Of a stretch of DNA of 52,339 nt, positions 15,555 through 24,033 are shown piece by piece. Source of the DNA: Limnohabitans sp. GTDB taxonomy: Bacteria > Bacteroidota > Bacteroidia > Flavobacteriales > Flavobacteriaceae. Where the stretch lies: positions 1-52,339 of the forward strand of contig JASGCW010000022.1 of assembly GCA_030053945.1 (NCBI GenBank), given 5' to 3'. The stretch's first letter is position 1; each line of letters opens with the position of its first letter. Below the pieces are notes generated by a model. The model was given only the letters and a program-made list of their open reading frames with translations. It was not told where the DNA came from and did no database searches. The translations under genes were made by a program, and so were the position numbers.

Positions 15555-18383
15555 ATGAGAAAACAAACATTACTGATTGTATTTTTGACAATCTACTCAA
15601 ATTTACTTCTTGCCCAACTAGGTGCAAATTGTGGAATCCCTCAATGGTACAACAATAGAGACTACCAAGCAAACTCCTATGTTAAGTACAATTCTACAGT
15701 TTATAAAAGCACCGCTTGGAATAATGCTGTCACACCTGGATTAAATGCAACCTGGCTCAATATAGGAAGTTGCAATGAAAGTTTAATTACATCCAATCCT
15801 ACATTAGCCTACACAAATTGTCAAAGTGTAAACAGTTGGGTAAGTACTACACCTAATTACAATACTAACGACTTGGTTAATTATAACTATGGAGTTTACA
15901 AAGCCAAGTATTGGATAGCAGGAAATATTGCTCCAGACACTAGTGATGCATATGAATTCCTTGGTATTTGTATTATTCCTGTTACACTTACTCCGCAATA
16001 TGCTGACGGCTTTGTTATTATCCAACCTTCGCTGACAGCATTAACATTAAACTGCACGTTTGACAATCACGGTTTTTCTAATACAACTAATAAAATTAAG
16101 ATTAAACCTGTACAATCGTCAACTTATCAAGAATATGATATGACTGTGAGCGGCAACAACCTTTCTTATAACTGGACACCCACTTCTTACGGAGACTATG
16201 ATTTAATTTATAAAAGTATAAATTCTGTTGGAGTTATCACAGAAGTGAATAGAACGATAAAAATTGCTTTATCGCAACCGCCCACAGTTAACATTACTAC
16301 TCCCACCTCTGGTAGCATTTTTAACCAATTGACCTTTAGCCCTATTAACTGTAATTTTACTGCTACACCAGATACAGGCAACACAATTACCTCTATCCAA
16401 TTTGTTGATGTAACCGCTAACACAACTACAAATATCACCCCTTTAGCTGGCAACAATTATTCTTATAATTGGACACCTGCAAACTATGGTACAAATACTA
16501 TAAAAGTAATAGCAACCGATAACAGAGGGACTAGTAATTCTAAAACAATATCTGTAACAATAAATAATCCAGCAATTCAGAACATAAACTTTGCTACTTT
16601 ACCAAATCAAATAAAAATGATTCACGGGGTAACAAAATCTTTTGTTTTTGACAAACCTATTGCAAGTATTCTTAAAAGAGACCCAGGTATATGTACTCAT
16701 ACCATTAGCGCTAACCAAATTTCATTTACCTCTACAAGAACAGGTAGAACTGGACTTGAAATTACTACCACAGATGGAAACAAGTATTATGTTGGATTAC
16801 GAATAGATAATGCAGATGGCTCAGTACCTAGATATCCTAATTATGTTGCTGTAGGTTCTGTATCTGAAGATATAAACGATGATGTAGATTTCTACAACAA
16901 CGGAATGAACAATACTAATCTACTTAAAAACAATCGAATGGATGTTCGTTACATCTATATAAACGGAGGTCCGCTTATAGGTTGGAATACTTGGCAACCC
17001 GACAGAGCTAAAAAATTTGCTAAAAACTCCCTAAAAATGGGTTTAATTCCTTACTTCATATTTTACAATATTCCTGACGGAGGCGAATCATATACTACAG
17101 ATCTTGAACATATTAGAAACACAGATTATATGAATGCTTATTTCAGTAATTTACAATTATTCTTAAACGATGTAAAAAGCGAAATAGGGGACGAATTTTT
17201 TGGTGTGATTTTAGAACCTGACTTTTTAGGATATATGCAGCAAAATAATGAACCTACTACTTCTCCTACTTCAGTTGGTGCAAGTACTATTGCAAATAAT
17301 GCGGGTACACTAAGAACATTAGTAGAAAGAATAAACAAAGCTTTTAACGATAAAAGAACAAGTGACAATCTTAATATGGAATTTGGTTGGCAATTAAATC
17401 TTTGGGCTAAACCTGGAGTAGCGGGTATTAGAGGTATTATCAGAGAAACTGATAGTGGTGATTTTACTACTAAGTTAAATCTAATCAAACAAACCGCTAG
17501 AGATATTTTTCAATATGGAAACAATATGGGAATTATGACCAACAATGCCGATTTTATTTCTATAGACAAATATGGCTTAGATGCTATGGGTGCACCTTCA
17601 AGTAGCAATCCTGCTGATCCTGGTTCTTATACTTGGTTTTGGAATAACGACCACTGGATCAACTATCTTGCTTTTGTAAATGAACTGAAAACAGCCTCAG
17701 GAAAACACGTTATTTTATGGCAAATCCCTGTTGGTCATATTAATGGATCTACAACAGTAAACGAATATACCTCTACTAATTTTCAAACCTTAAATAACAC
17801 TTCTAAACATTATGAAGATTCTGCTTCTACATTTTTCTTTGGAGATACAGTAAATTTTTCAAGTGATAATGCTCGTTTTAGTTATTTTTCAAACAATGCG
17901 CATAACGACTCTAAACTAACTGTTAACGCTGCTACAAAACAAATTACTTTTGGAAACCACTTCCAAGAAGTAGCTGACAATGGCACAAGATTAATCTTAA
18001 TGGGGGCAGGTGTAGGCGATAGCACAGATGGTATTGGAGCAGTAGGATCAACACTTACAGACGATCATTTCTGGATTCAAAAGTTACAGAATTATTATAT
18101 TAACCATCTTGTAACTCTTCTAGGTTTAAATGAGAATGAAATTATTAAAGAAAATAATCTAGTAACCATTTTCCCAAATCCTGTAACAGAATATTTGACT
18201 ATAAACAGTAAATTAGATATTGTTTCTGTAGAAATATATGACTTGAATGCTAAAAGAATTTTTCATTCCAACATAGAAAACAATGGAAAAGTTAACTGTA
18301 GTCATTTGCCTAATGGTACTTATATTGTTGCTTTCAAAACAAAAGAACAGAAGTACTTATTTAAAAATGTAATTAAGAATTAG
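15555..18383 (+). CDS. T9SS-secreted probable glycoside-hydrolase-like protein with carbohydrate-binding modules
   Basis: A 942-residue protein with a signal peptide (MRKQTLLIVFLTIYSNLLLAQ). Two chitin-binding-like modules follow (QWYNNRDYQANSYVKYNSTVYKS and a weaker copy, about 30-145; the W/Y pattern suggests CBM5/12). Two Ig-like domains come next (about 150-345), then a large domain (about 350-860) with FFGVILEPDFLGYM, MEFGWQLNLW, ADFISIDKYGLD and HVILWQIPVGH. These look like strands of a TIM-barrel glycosidase; the acidic residues in LEPD and SIDKYG are candidate catalytic residues. The end is a T9SS type A sorting domain (IFPNPVTEYLTINS...). Binding to chitin or a similar polymer outside the cell is inferred. 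The family is not identified. Confidence 0.72.
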   Translation: MRKQTLLIVFLTIYSNLLLAQLGANCGIPQWYNNRDYQANSYVKYNSTVYKSTAWNNAVTPGLNATWLNIGSCNESLITSNPTLAYTNCQSVNSWVSTTPNYNTNDLVNYNYGVYKAKYWIAGNIAPDTSDAYEFLGICIIPVTLTPQYADGFVIIQPSLTALTLNCTFDNHGFSNTTNKIKIKPVQSSTYQEYDMTVSGNNLSYNWTPTSYGDYDLIYKSINSVGVITEVNRTIKIALSQPPTVNITTPTSGSIFNQLTFSPINCNFTATPDTGNTITSIQFVDVTANTTTNITPLAGNNYSYNWTPANYGTNTIKVIATDNRGTSNSKTISVTINNPAIQNINFATLPNQIKMIHGVTKSFVFDKPIASILKRDPGICTHTISANQISFTSTRTGRTGLEITTTDGNKYYVGLRIDNADGSVPRYPNYVAVGSVSEDINDDVDFYNNGMNNTNLLKNNRMDVRYIYINGGPLIGWNTWQPDRAKKFAKNSLKMGLIPYFIFYNIPDGGESYTTDLEHIRNTDYMNAYFSNLQLFLNDVKSEIGDEFFGVILEPDFLGYMQQNNEPTTSPTSVGASTIANNAGTLRTLVERINKAFNDKRTSDNLNMEFGWQLNLWAKPGVAGIRGIIRETDSGDFTTKLNLIKQTARDIFQYGNNMGIMTNNADFISIDKYGLDAMGAPSSSNPADPGSYTWFWNNDHWINYLAFVNELKTASGKHVILWQIPVGHINGSTTVNEYTSTNFQTLNNTSKHYEDSASTFFFGDTVNFSSDNARFSYFSNNAHNDSKLTVNAATKQITFGNHFQEVADNGTRLILMGAGVGDSTDGIGAVGSTLTDDHFWIQKLQNYYINHLVTLLGLNENEIIKENNLVTIFPNPVTEYLTINSKLDIVSVEIYDLNAKRIFHSNIENNGKVNCSHLPNGTYIVAFKTKEQKYLFKNVIKN

Positions 18384-18404
18384 ATAACTTTCTATTTCTA
18401 AACT

Positions 18405-18438
18405 AAAAAAGGAAATCTCTTGTGAGGTTTCCTTTTTT
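18405..18438 (+). terminator. Terminator of the 942-residue secreted protein
   Basis: A 15-bp stem (AAAAAAGGAAATCTC with GAGGTTTCCTTTTTT, one wobble) around TTGT, followed by TATTTG. It lies 22 bp past the stop. Confidence 0.85.
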
Positions 18439-18478
18439 TATTTGACTCTGAAAAAAGAATGAAAATATTTACTGGATA

Positions 18479-19093
18479 CTATTTTATACCTAGACATTCA
18501 TCACCACTCATCTCTACCTCCATCTGTCTTATAGCATCTATAATAATCTGCAATCTTTTTTCTTCTTTAGCTGCTTGTCTTTTTCCTATGTAAAAATAAG
18601 ATACCAAAAACCAAAGAAACGTTGATCCATAAACAGATAATTTAACCGCTAAAGAAAAACTTGCTGTTGCCTCAATAAAATACATACCTAAACCAATACT
18701 GAGTACTACCGCATAAATAAAAAACAATTTTGTTTTTAACAGTTTTTGAAACGAATACACTTTTTCAAGTTTTTTGAGAGTATTTGTAGGGTTTTCGGTA
18801 AAATCTATATTATTGAAAAACATAAAATGCCACAAGCTTAAAAAAATAAAACTCACTATGGTGACAGACATTAAACCCATTCCAATATAGGTGAATACTG
18901 ACTCAAATTTTATAGTAAAGAAAAGCCAAATTAGTGTCACAACTGATAAGGATAAAGCTAAAATCTTAACCATTATTTTTGAACTGTATTCTCTTCTTAT
19001 TCTTTTAGCTTTAGAAACTAAAGCCTCTACATCTGCAGGTGGTTTTACTTCCTGCTGTTTCCATATGTTTTTTAAACTATCAAAGTCTTTCAT
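18479..19093 (-). CDS. Four-helix membrane protein in anti-sigma position
   Basis: A 204-residue protein. A short cytoplasmic N-terminus (MKDFDSLKNIWKQQEVKPP) is followed by four hydrophobic segments around 42-62, 68-92, 123-143 and 150-168, and a charged tail with KRQAAKEEKRLQ. The start overlaps the end of the ECF sigma gene by 14 bases, so the two are translationally coupled. Position and topology suggest it restrains that sigma factor, but I do not see a classical zinc anti-sigma motif, so the anti-sigma role is inferred. Confidence 0.65.
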   Translation of the reverse strand: MKDFDSLKNIWKQQEVKPPADVEALVSKAKRIRREYSSKIMVKILALSLSVVTLIWLFFTIKFESVFTYIGMGLMSVTIVSFIFLSLWHFMFFNNIDFTENPTNTLKKLEKVYSFQKLLKTKLFFIYAVVLSIGLGMYFIEATASFSLAVKLSVYGSTFLWFLVSYFYIGKRQAAKEEKRLQIIIDAIRQMEVEMSGDECLGIK

Positions 19094-19577
19094 ATTTTGA
19101 ATAAATAATGCTTAATTGTTGCTTTATACGATGAATTTTTACTCTTAAATTACCTTCGCTTATAGAAGTTACTTCAGCTATTTCATTATAAGGGACTTCT
19201 TCTAACAATAAAGTAATAATCAATCTGTCAGTTTCATTCAGCTCGCCTATACATTTATGCAAAAGTTGAATTTGATTTTCTTTATCCTGAACTTCATCAA
19301 GGATTTTACCATTTTTATCATCCAAGCCTACTGTATTTTCTCTTCTTGCTTTTTTTAGACTTAAAAGACAAGTATTTACTGTAATTCGATAAATCCAAGT
19401 ACTGACTTGCGACTCTCCCCTAAACTTGGATAAATTTTCCCAAACTTTAATAAAAACTTCCTGTACTAAATCATCAGCCATTTCAGAATCACCAGTATAT
19501 CCTAAACACAATCGTTGCACTTTAGTATAATAATCTCGGTATATTTCCTTAAACTGATTTTCTAAAAGATTTGACAT
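19080..19577 (-). CDS. ECF-type RNA polymerase sigma factor
   Basis: A 165-residue sigma-70 family factor of the ECF group. Region 2 is at about 10-75 (FKEIYRDYYTKVQRLCLGYTGDSEMADDLVQEVFIKVWENL, then STWIYRITVNTCLLSLKK). Region 4 is at about 105-160 (ETDRLIITLLLEEVPYNEIAEVTSISEGNLRVKIHRIKQQL). Regions 1.1 and 3 are absent, as usual. It follows the alpha/beta hydrolase gene by six bases and overlaps the membrane protein downstream, forming a three-gene unit. Confidence 0.93.
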   Translation of the reverse strand: MSNLLENQFKEIYRDYYTKVQRLCLGYTGDSEMADDLVQEVFIKVWENLSKFRGESQVSTWIYRITVNTCLLSLKKARRENTVGLDDKNGKILDEVQDKENQIQLLHKCIGELNETDRLIITLLLEEVPYNEIAEVTSISEGNLRVKIHRIKQQLSIIYSKYERL

Positions 19578-19583
19578 TAATTC

Positions 19584-20447
19584 TTATGCTTTTGAATTTA
19601 AAAATACGGTAATTTCATTATAAAACCACTCAGGGGCATCATACATAATGAAATGTTTTGCATTAGGTACTGTTTTTATAGTCTTATTAGAAATTTTAGC
19701 AAACTGATTTTCAAAATCTTGTAAAGATTTTTCATTTCTTCCAAAACCACTAACTAAAACCAGAATTGGCTGCTGTATAGTGGCAATTTTGTCACGCAAA
19801 TCGGTCAATGCCATTTCTACAATCGTACTTCCTAGAGTAACTCTATCACTGTTAAAACTCCATACTGCAATAGTTTTTGCACGGTTAACATCTGCCACTT
19901 GACTTCCCATCATTTTAGTCATATTTTCAATATAACCCTCATTAGGTAAATTTTTAAAATTATTTACCACAGCCTCTTTATTATACATTGGACTATCCTT
20001 TATGTCTGCCACTTTTGTTTCAGGTTTTAACAAAGCCGAAATAAATGGCACACCATCAACACAAATTCCTTTTCCGAATAAAGTAGGATAATCTGCCTCT
20101 AACCAAAGGGTCATAAATGCCCCCAGACTATGCCCCATCAACATTGGTTTCTTTAATTTCTTGTCCAATACATATTTTGCAATATCTTCTTTTATTGTTT
20201 GAAGAATATTTTCAGTTTGAATAGGTTTTGCTCCGCCAAAACCAGCTAATGTCAAAATATGAAATTCATATTGATTTTTAAATTGAGCTACTGTTTCATT
20301 CCATACTTCACCATTACAAGAATAACCAGGAATTAAAATCATAGGCTGTCCCTTACCTACAACTTTCACTTCAAACGAAGGATTATTTTGCGCATTTGTT
20401 ACAAAAGATACAATTGTTAAAACAATGGTAATAATTATTTTTTTCAT
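19584..20447 (-). CDS. Exported alpha/beta hydrolase
   Basis: I start it at the ATG at 20447 (MKKIIITIVLTIVSFVTNAQ, a signal peptide); the frame is open 13 codons further upstream. The 287-residue protein has an alpha/beta-hydrolase fold: MILIPGYSCNGEVW (oxyanion region), nucleophile elbow GHSLG with Ser, then a cap region, VLVSGFGRNEKS, and PNAKHFIMYDAPEWF supplying the catalytic His. The substrate is unknown. It probably acts in the periplasm. The next gene, the ECF sigma factor, begins six bases after its stop, which is an unusual operon partner for a hydrolase. Confidence 0.8.
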   Translation of the reverse strand: MKKIIITIVLTIVSFVTNAQNNPSFEVKVVGKGQPMILIPGYSCNGEVWNETVAQFKNQYEFHILTLAGFGGAKPIQTENILQTIKEDIAKYVLDKKLKKPMLMGHSLGAFMTLWLEADYPTLFGKGICVDGVPFISALLKPETKVADIKDSPMYNKEAVVNNFKNLPNEGYIENMTKMMGSQVADVNRAKTIAVWSFNSDRVTLGSTIVEMALTDLRDKIATIQQPILVLVSGFGRNEKSLQDFENQFAKISNKTIKTVPNAKHFIMYDAPEWFYNEITVFLNSKA

Positions 20448-20682
20448 CTTGCTAATTTTTAATTTTTCCTTTTGATTCTCTAACAATTGAATTGTTACAA
20501 AAAAAATTATTTTTTTTCAAGGTTGATTTAAAATCTAACTAAAAGCGTATTCTCTTTAAAAAAACAGCTAAGAAGTATAGATTAAAATAACCTATAAAAA
20601 ATAAAATTGATATTTATTTAAAGTTCAAAGAGGTTGATTTAGAATTTATTTACTAGAAAAACGCTATAAATCTGCGCTCTCG

Positions 20683-20744
20683 TTAGCACCTATCGGGAGT
20701 GGTTATTCATTCAAAATTTTTAAAATATTTTTAAAAGTGAATGA
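20683..20744. other. Hairpins in the 470-bp stretch upstream of the unknown gene at 20920
   Basis: Two potential stems lie here. One is CTCTCG/CGGGAG (with a G-U) at about 20683-20700. The other is a long AT-rich stem closed by TCATTCA (20707-20713) and TGAATGA (20738-20744). The rest of 20448-20803 is AT-rich with no gene I can support. Confidence 0.4.
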
Positions 20745-20803
20745 CCTTCTGTTTGTTGAATATTGTTTTTTGACGAACTTTTTTGGTATGATTTTTGAAA
20801 ATT

Positions 20804-20870
20804 TATCCTCGTCTATATTTTATTTTTTAATTTGTTTATAAAGCAGGGGACTTCGGTTCTCTGTTTTTTA
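20804..20870 (+). ncRNA. Candidate small RNA or leader ending in a UUCG-loop terminator
   Basis: At 20844-20863 the arms CAGGGGAC and GTTCTCTG pair over 8 bp (two G-U) around a TTCG tetraloop closed by C-G, followed by six T, a textbook intrinsic terminator on plus. No plus-strand protein gene lies upstream; the neighbour to the left is on minus. A near-consensus -7 box GATTTTTG (20790-20797) would give an RNA of about 65 nt. Alternatively this is a leader attenuator of the gene at 20920, although that gene has its own near-consensus box (TATATTTA, 20881-20888). Confidence 0.5.
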
Positions 20871-20919
20871 TATTCATCATTATATTTACTCTCACGCAGC
20901 AATTCTCTAAAAATAAAGA

Positions 20920-21534
20920 ATGACCCTAAAAACCATATACGAAAACTATACGACCACAGATTACTTTCAATGTTTATTTGACGAAGCATTAATTTCGCAA
21001 TTTGTAGCCTTACGAAAACATCATTTGGATTTTAGCGAAACTGACAAACCTTTACTAATACAATTACTTGAAGACCCTAACAAAAAATGGTTTGCTGCTG
21101 CATATATACAAACTGTTGCATCTTTTGATAAAGACATTTTTACTAGTTTGATGAAAGCAGCTATCAATACAACCGATCCAAGTTATATTCGTTTATTCAT
21201 AGAACCTTGCGTGAGAGTTTTTGATTGTTTGCTTGTTATTGATACGCTAAATGACTACTTGAACTCTGAAAATTATTTAGAAATTGATAATGCAGTACAC
21301 TTTACACACTCCAGAATACGCAACATCACTTCTTTCAATAAAGAAGCTCAAAATCAAGATTTTAAGAACGTGGGTTTTCATTATTATTGGAGCGAACTAG
21401 CTAAAACCTATCACATCGCCCGAAACGATTCACATCGTATGACTGAAAAGGAATATACTGATTACCTGCCTATTCATACCGAATTTATAGCTAAACGTAA
21501 GAGGTTATTGAAGAGGATTGAGGGGATAAAATGA
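20920..21534 (+). CDS. Unknown cytoplasmic protein, 204 residues
   Basis: I do not recognise it. It is mostly helical, with no signal peptide or membrane segment. The text shows short helix pairs (YFQCLFDEALISQFVALRKHHL, LIQLLEDPNKKWFAAAYIQTVASFD, IFTSLMKAAINTTDPSYIRLFIEPCVRVF) that recall HEAT-like repeats. The end is basic (FIAKRKRLLKRIEGIK). It converges on the restriction-modification operon, with only five bases between the two stops. Whether it belongs functionally with that operon is unknown. Confidence 0.65.
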   Translation: MTLKTIYENYTTTDYFQCLFDEALISQFVALRKHHLDFSETDKPLLIQLLEDPNKKWFAAAYIQTVASFDKDIFTSLMKAAINTTDPSYIRLFIEPCVRVFDCLLVIDTLNDYLNSENYLEIDNAVHFTHSRIRNITSFNKEAQNQDFKNVGFHYYWSELAKTYHIARNDSHRMTEKEYTDYLPIHTEFIAKRKRLLKRIEGIK

Positions 21535-21539
21535 AATGT

Positions 21540-22664
21540 TTAAAGATTATTTAATTTATAAAATTCAAATCCTTCATTTTTGTCTGATTCTCTTTCTAAG
21601 ATTCCTAAACTTTTACCTTTTAAAACTAGTCTTTGTCGTTCTACAACATAGTCAATAATATGCTCCCCTTTGTCAATACCGATATATTGTCTTTTCATTT
21701 TATGAGCAACAGCAATTGTTGAACCTGCTCCAACATAAGCGTCTAAAATCAAATCATTTTCATTTGTTGCTATATCGAAAATTCTTTTTAATAGTCTTTC
21801 AGGCTTTGGGGTATCAAATACTTCTTTGTCCGGAAATAATTTTATTAAGTGCTTTTTAGCCTCTTTATTTGTCCCAACATCGCTTCCAAGCCAAAGAGTG
21901 TCAGGAGTAATTTTTAATTCAGACTCAGATAGAAATTTTTTAAGTCTAGGAACTCCATTACCTTCTAGTCCAAACCAAATTCTTCCGTCTTTAATTAGGT
22001 CATTCATTTTCTCTTTATTGTAAACCCAACATCTACCTTTTGGTGGATTATGTTTTTTGCCTTTAGGACTTACTAATTCATAAAATTGAGATTTTACTGC
22101 GTGACCTGCTTGCACATTTAATGATACAGATTGCCAAGGGCCTCTTTTGTCATTATCAGGATTTTTATACCTAGCAATCTGTTCTCCATTACCCTTTAGT
22201 TTGTTAATTGATTTTGCAAACAAGGGCTTATTTTTTGCATAGACAAGAATATACTCGTGATTATTTGAAAACATCTTCCTGTTTTCTCTAGTTGTTCTTT
22301 GTTGCCAAATTATTGTTGTAACGAAATTGTTCCTATCAAAGATTTCATCTGCTGCAACTTTGAGATAATGAACTTCAGAATCATCAATAGAAATCCAAAT
22401 ACTGCCATCAGGAGTTAATAATGGCTTTAATTTTCTGAGTCTTTTCTTTATTTCAACTATCCATTCTTCGTGGACTGAATCGTCATAATGAGTATAATTT
22501 TCTCCGTTATTGTATGGAGGGTCAATATAAATGCACTTTACTTTATCTGTGTAGTCTTTAGCTAGCAGGTCTAACACATCAAGGTTTTCACCTTGAATTA
22601 TTTTTCTCGTTTCTTTTTGTGGAGTTTGAGAAGAAAGGACTTTAATTAATTTCAATTCTTTCAT
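21540..22664 (-). CDS. Site-specific DNA methyltransferase, beta class (motif IV before motif I)
   Basis: A 374-residue DNA amino-methyltransferase, third gene of the restriction-modification operon. The catalytic motif IDPPYNNGENYTHYDD is near residue 47-62 and the SAM-binding motif DAYVGAGSTIAVAHKMKRQYIGID is near 318-341. The IV-to-I order marks the beta class, whose members make N6-methyladenine or N4-methylcytosine. The target-recognition region would be the central 150-280. Its ATG overlaps the stop of the other methyltransferase by four bases. It probably protects one strand of the site cut by the nuclease at 24034. Confidence 0.88.
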   Translation of the reverse strand: MKELKLIKVLSSQTPQKETRKIIQGENLDVLDLLAKDYTDKVKCIYIDPPYNNGENYTHYDDSVHEEWIVEIKKRLRKLKPLLTPDGSIWISIDDSEVHYLKVAADEIFDRNNFVTTIIWQQRTTRENRKMFSNNHEYILVYAKNKPLFAKSINKLKGNGEQIARYKNPDNDKRGPWQSVSLNVQAGHAVKSQFYELVSPKGKKHNPPKGRCWVYNKEKMNDLIKDGRIWFGLEGNGVPRLKKFLSESELKITPDTLWLGSDVGTNKEAKKHLIKLFPDKEVFDTPKPERLLKRIFDIATNENDLILDAYVGAGSTIAVAHKMKRQYIGIDKGEHIIDYVVERQRLVLKGKSLGILERESDKNEGFEFYKLNNL

Positions 22665-24028
22665 CTATTTTGGCAAATTATTAAAACCTCTGCTGAATCA
22701 TCAGCTTCTAAGTGTAAATCACTTCTATTTAATTTACTGTGTGAAAATCTTCCAACCGAACGAATCTCAACTAAGTCAAAATAGGTTTTGGCCATTTTTT
22801 CTAACAATTCTATTTCAACACATCTTGGATGTGCTCCTTTTGACTTATCAAATGGAGAATATGACAATATTAAAATTCTATTTTTCTCTGACACTAGTTT
22901 GAAAAGTTCATCAAAAGCTTTTGGAGCTTTTGAACGTATACAGAAATCTGACTGTTCGCGCTCTTCGCGATAAAGACCTCTGCTTAGTTTTTCTTTGCCA
23001 CCAATTTTGGTCTTAGAAATTTTTGGAAAGTCTCTTAAACTTAAAGTTTCTAAGCCGTGATAAAAACGGCTATAATGATCTCTTGTATATGGTGGGTCAG
23101 CATAAATTACTCTAACATTTTCATCTAGATTTTTGAGGGCTTCTCTGTAATCACATTGTATAATTTGGTGATTAAAACCTGTATGTCGGTTGCTCAAATA
23201 CTTGTTCAGCCATTGATTGTAAAGAAATAGAACATCAATATTTCTATCTTTTCTTAGCTGTTTTAATATTCCTTTTTTGGGTTGCCCGTCTTTATTTCGT
23301 GGTCTTATTGGTTGAGCAAATTGCTTTCCAACAGTATTTACAATATCACTTGCCGTGCTTAGTAATGCAGCGAGTAAAAAGGTATGGTATTTTGGGTTTG
23401 AATTTTCAATCTCGGAAATTATAGCATCAATCATTACAGATTGCTTGAATGAAAAATAAACTCCACCAAAATATTTTGTTGCAATGAATAAATTGTTCTT
23501 ATGGCTTTTTAGATTGATTTCTATTTTTTTAAATGCTTCTTTTAGCTCTGGAAACAAATCATCATTCCTTTCATCTGATAAATATGCATAAAGAGAAGAG
23601 TTCTCCAAAAAATTACATACAGTTTCGAGATTTGAACTTAATTTCCCATTTACAAGAGAATCCTCCAAAGAAATCATTGGTTGGAATATGTTCAGGTATT
23701 CATTGAAAAATTTAGAACTTTGCAAACTTTTAGTGAAGGTGTGAGTAATTTCATCTGAAATTGGGTTTAAAAGTGCTGAACATATGACACTTGAATAATT
23801 CTGAATATCAACCGAGACAACTTTTCTTTCAGAAGAAAAATGCAGGCTTACTGAACCGGTTCCTGAAAACAAATCACAAATGCCATTTTTTTCAGGGTCT
23901 AGTTCATCAATAACTTGTTTAATAAACTCTAGAACTCTCAGTTTGCTGCCCAAGTAGTGAATTGTCCTAAATGAATTAGGTCTTTTTAAAACTTTACTTT
24001 TATCTAATTTTTTTTCTGCTACTTCCAT
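22661..24028 (-). CDS. Adenine-type DNA methyltransferase, alpha class (Dam/D12-like)
   Basis: A 455-residue methyltransferase. HYLGSK (about 24-29) is motif X and DLFSGTGSVSLHF (52-64) is the SAM-binding motif I. YADPPYTRDHYSRFYHG begins near 309 and is catalytic motif IV. The ~245 residues between I and IV hold the target-recognition domain, which is longer than in Dam (~270 residues in total). An unusual feature is the basic stretch RPRNKDGQPKKGILKQLRKDRN near 242-263, likely touching DNA. It starts five bases after the nuclease stop and overlaps the next methyltransferase by four bases. Confidence 0.85.
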   Translation of the reverse strand: MEVAEKKLDKSKVLKRPNSFRTIHYLGSKLRVLEFIKQVIDELDPEKNGICDLFSGTGSVSLHFSSERKVVSVDIQNYSSVICSALLNPISDEITHTFTKSLQSSKFFNEYLNIFQPMISLEDSLVNGKLSSNLETVCNFLENSSLYAYLSDERNDDLFPELKEAFKKIEINLKSHKNNLFIATKYFGGVYFSFKQSVMIDAIISEIENSNPKYHTFLLAALLSTASDIVNTVGKQFAQPIRPRNKDGQPKKGILKQLRKDRNIDVLFLYNQWLNKYLSNRHTGFNHQIIQCDYREALKNLDENVRVIYADPPYTRDHYSRFYHGLETLSLRDFPKISKTKIGGKEKLSRGLYREEREQSDFCIRSKAPKAFDELFKLVSEKNRILILSYSPFDKSKGAHPRCVEIELLEKMAKTYFDLVEIRSVGRFSHSKLNRSDLHLEADDSAEVLIICQNR

Positions 24029-24033
24029 TTTTA

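Noticed and set aside
15490..15672. 60-codon minus-strand frame over the start of the secreted enzyme gene
   Set aside because: It is antisense to a well-supported signal peptide and promoter.
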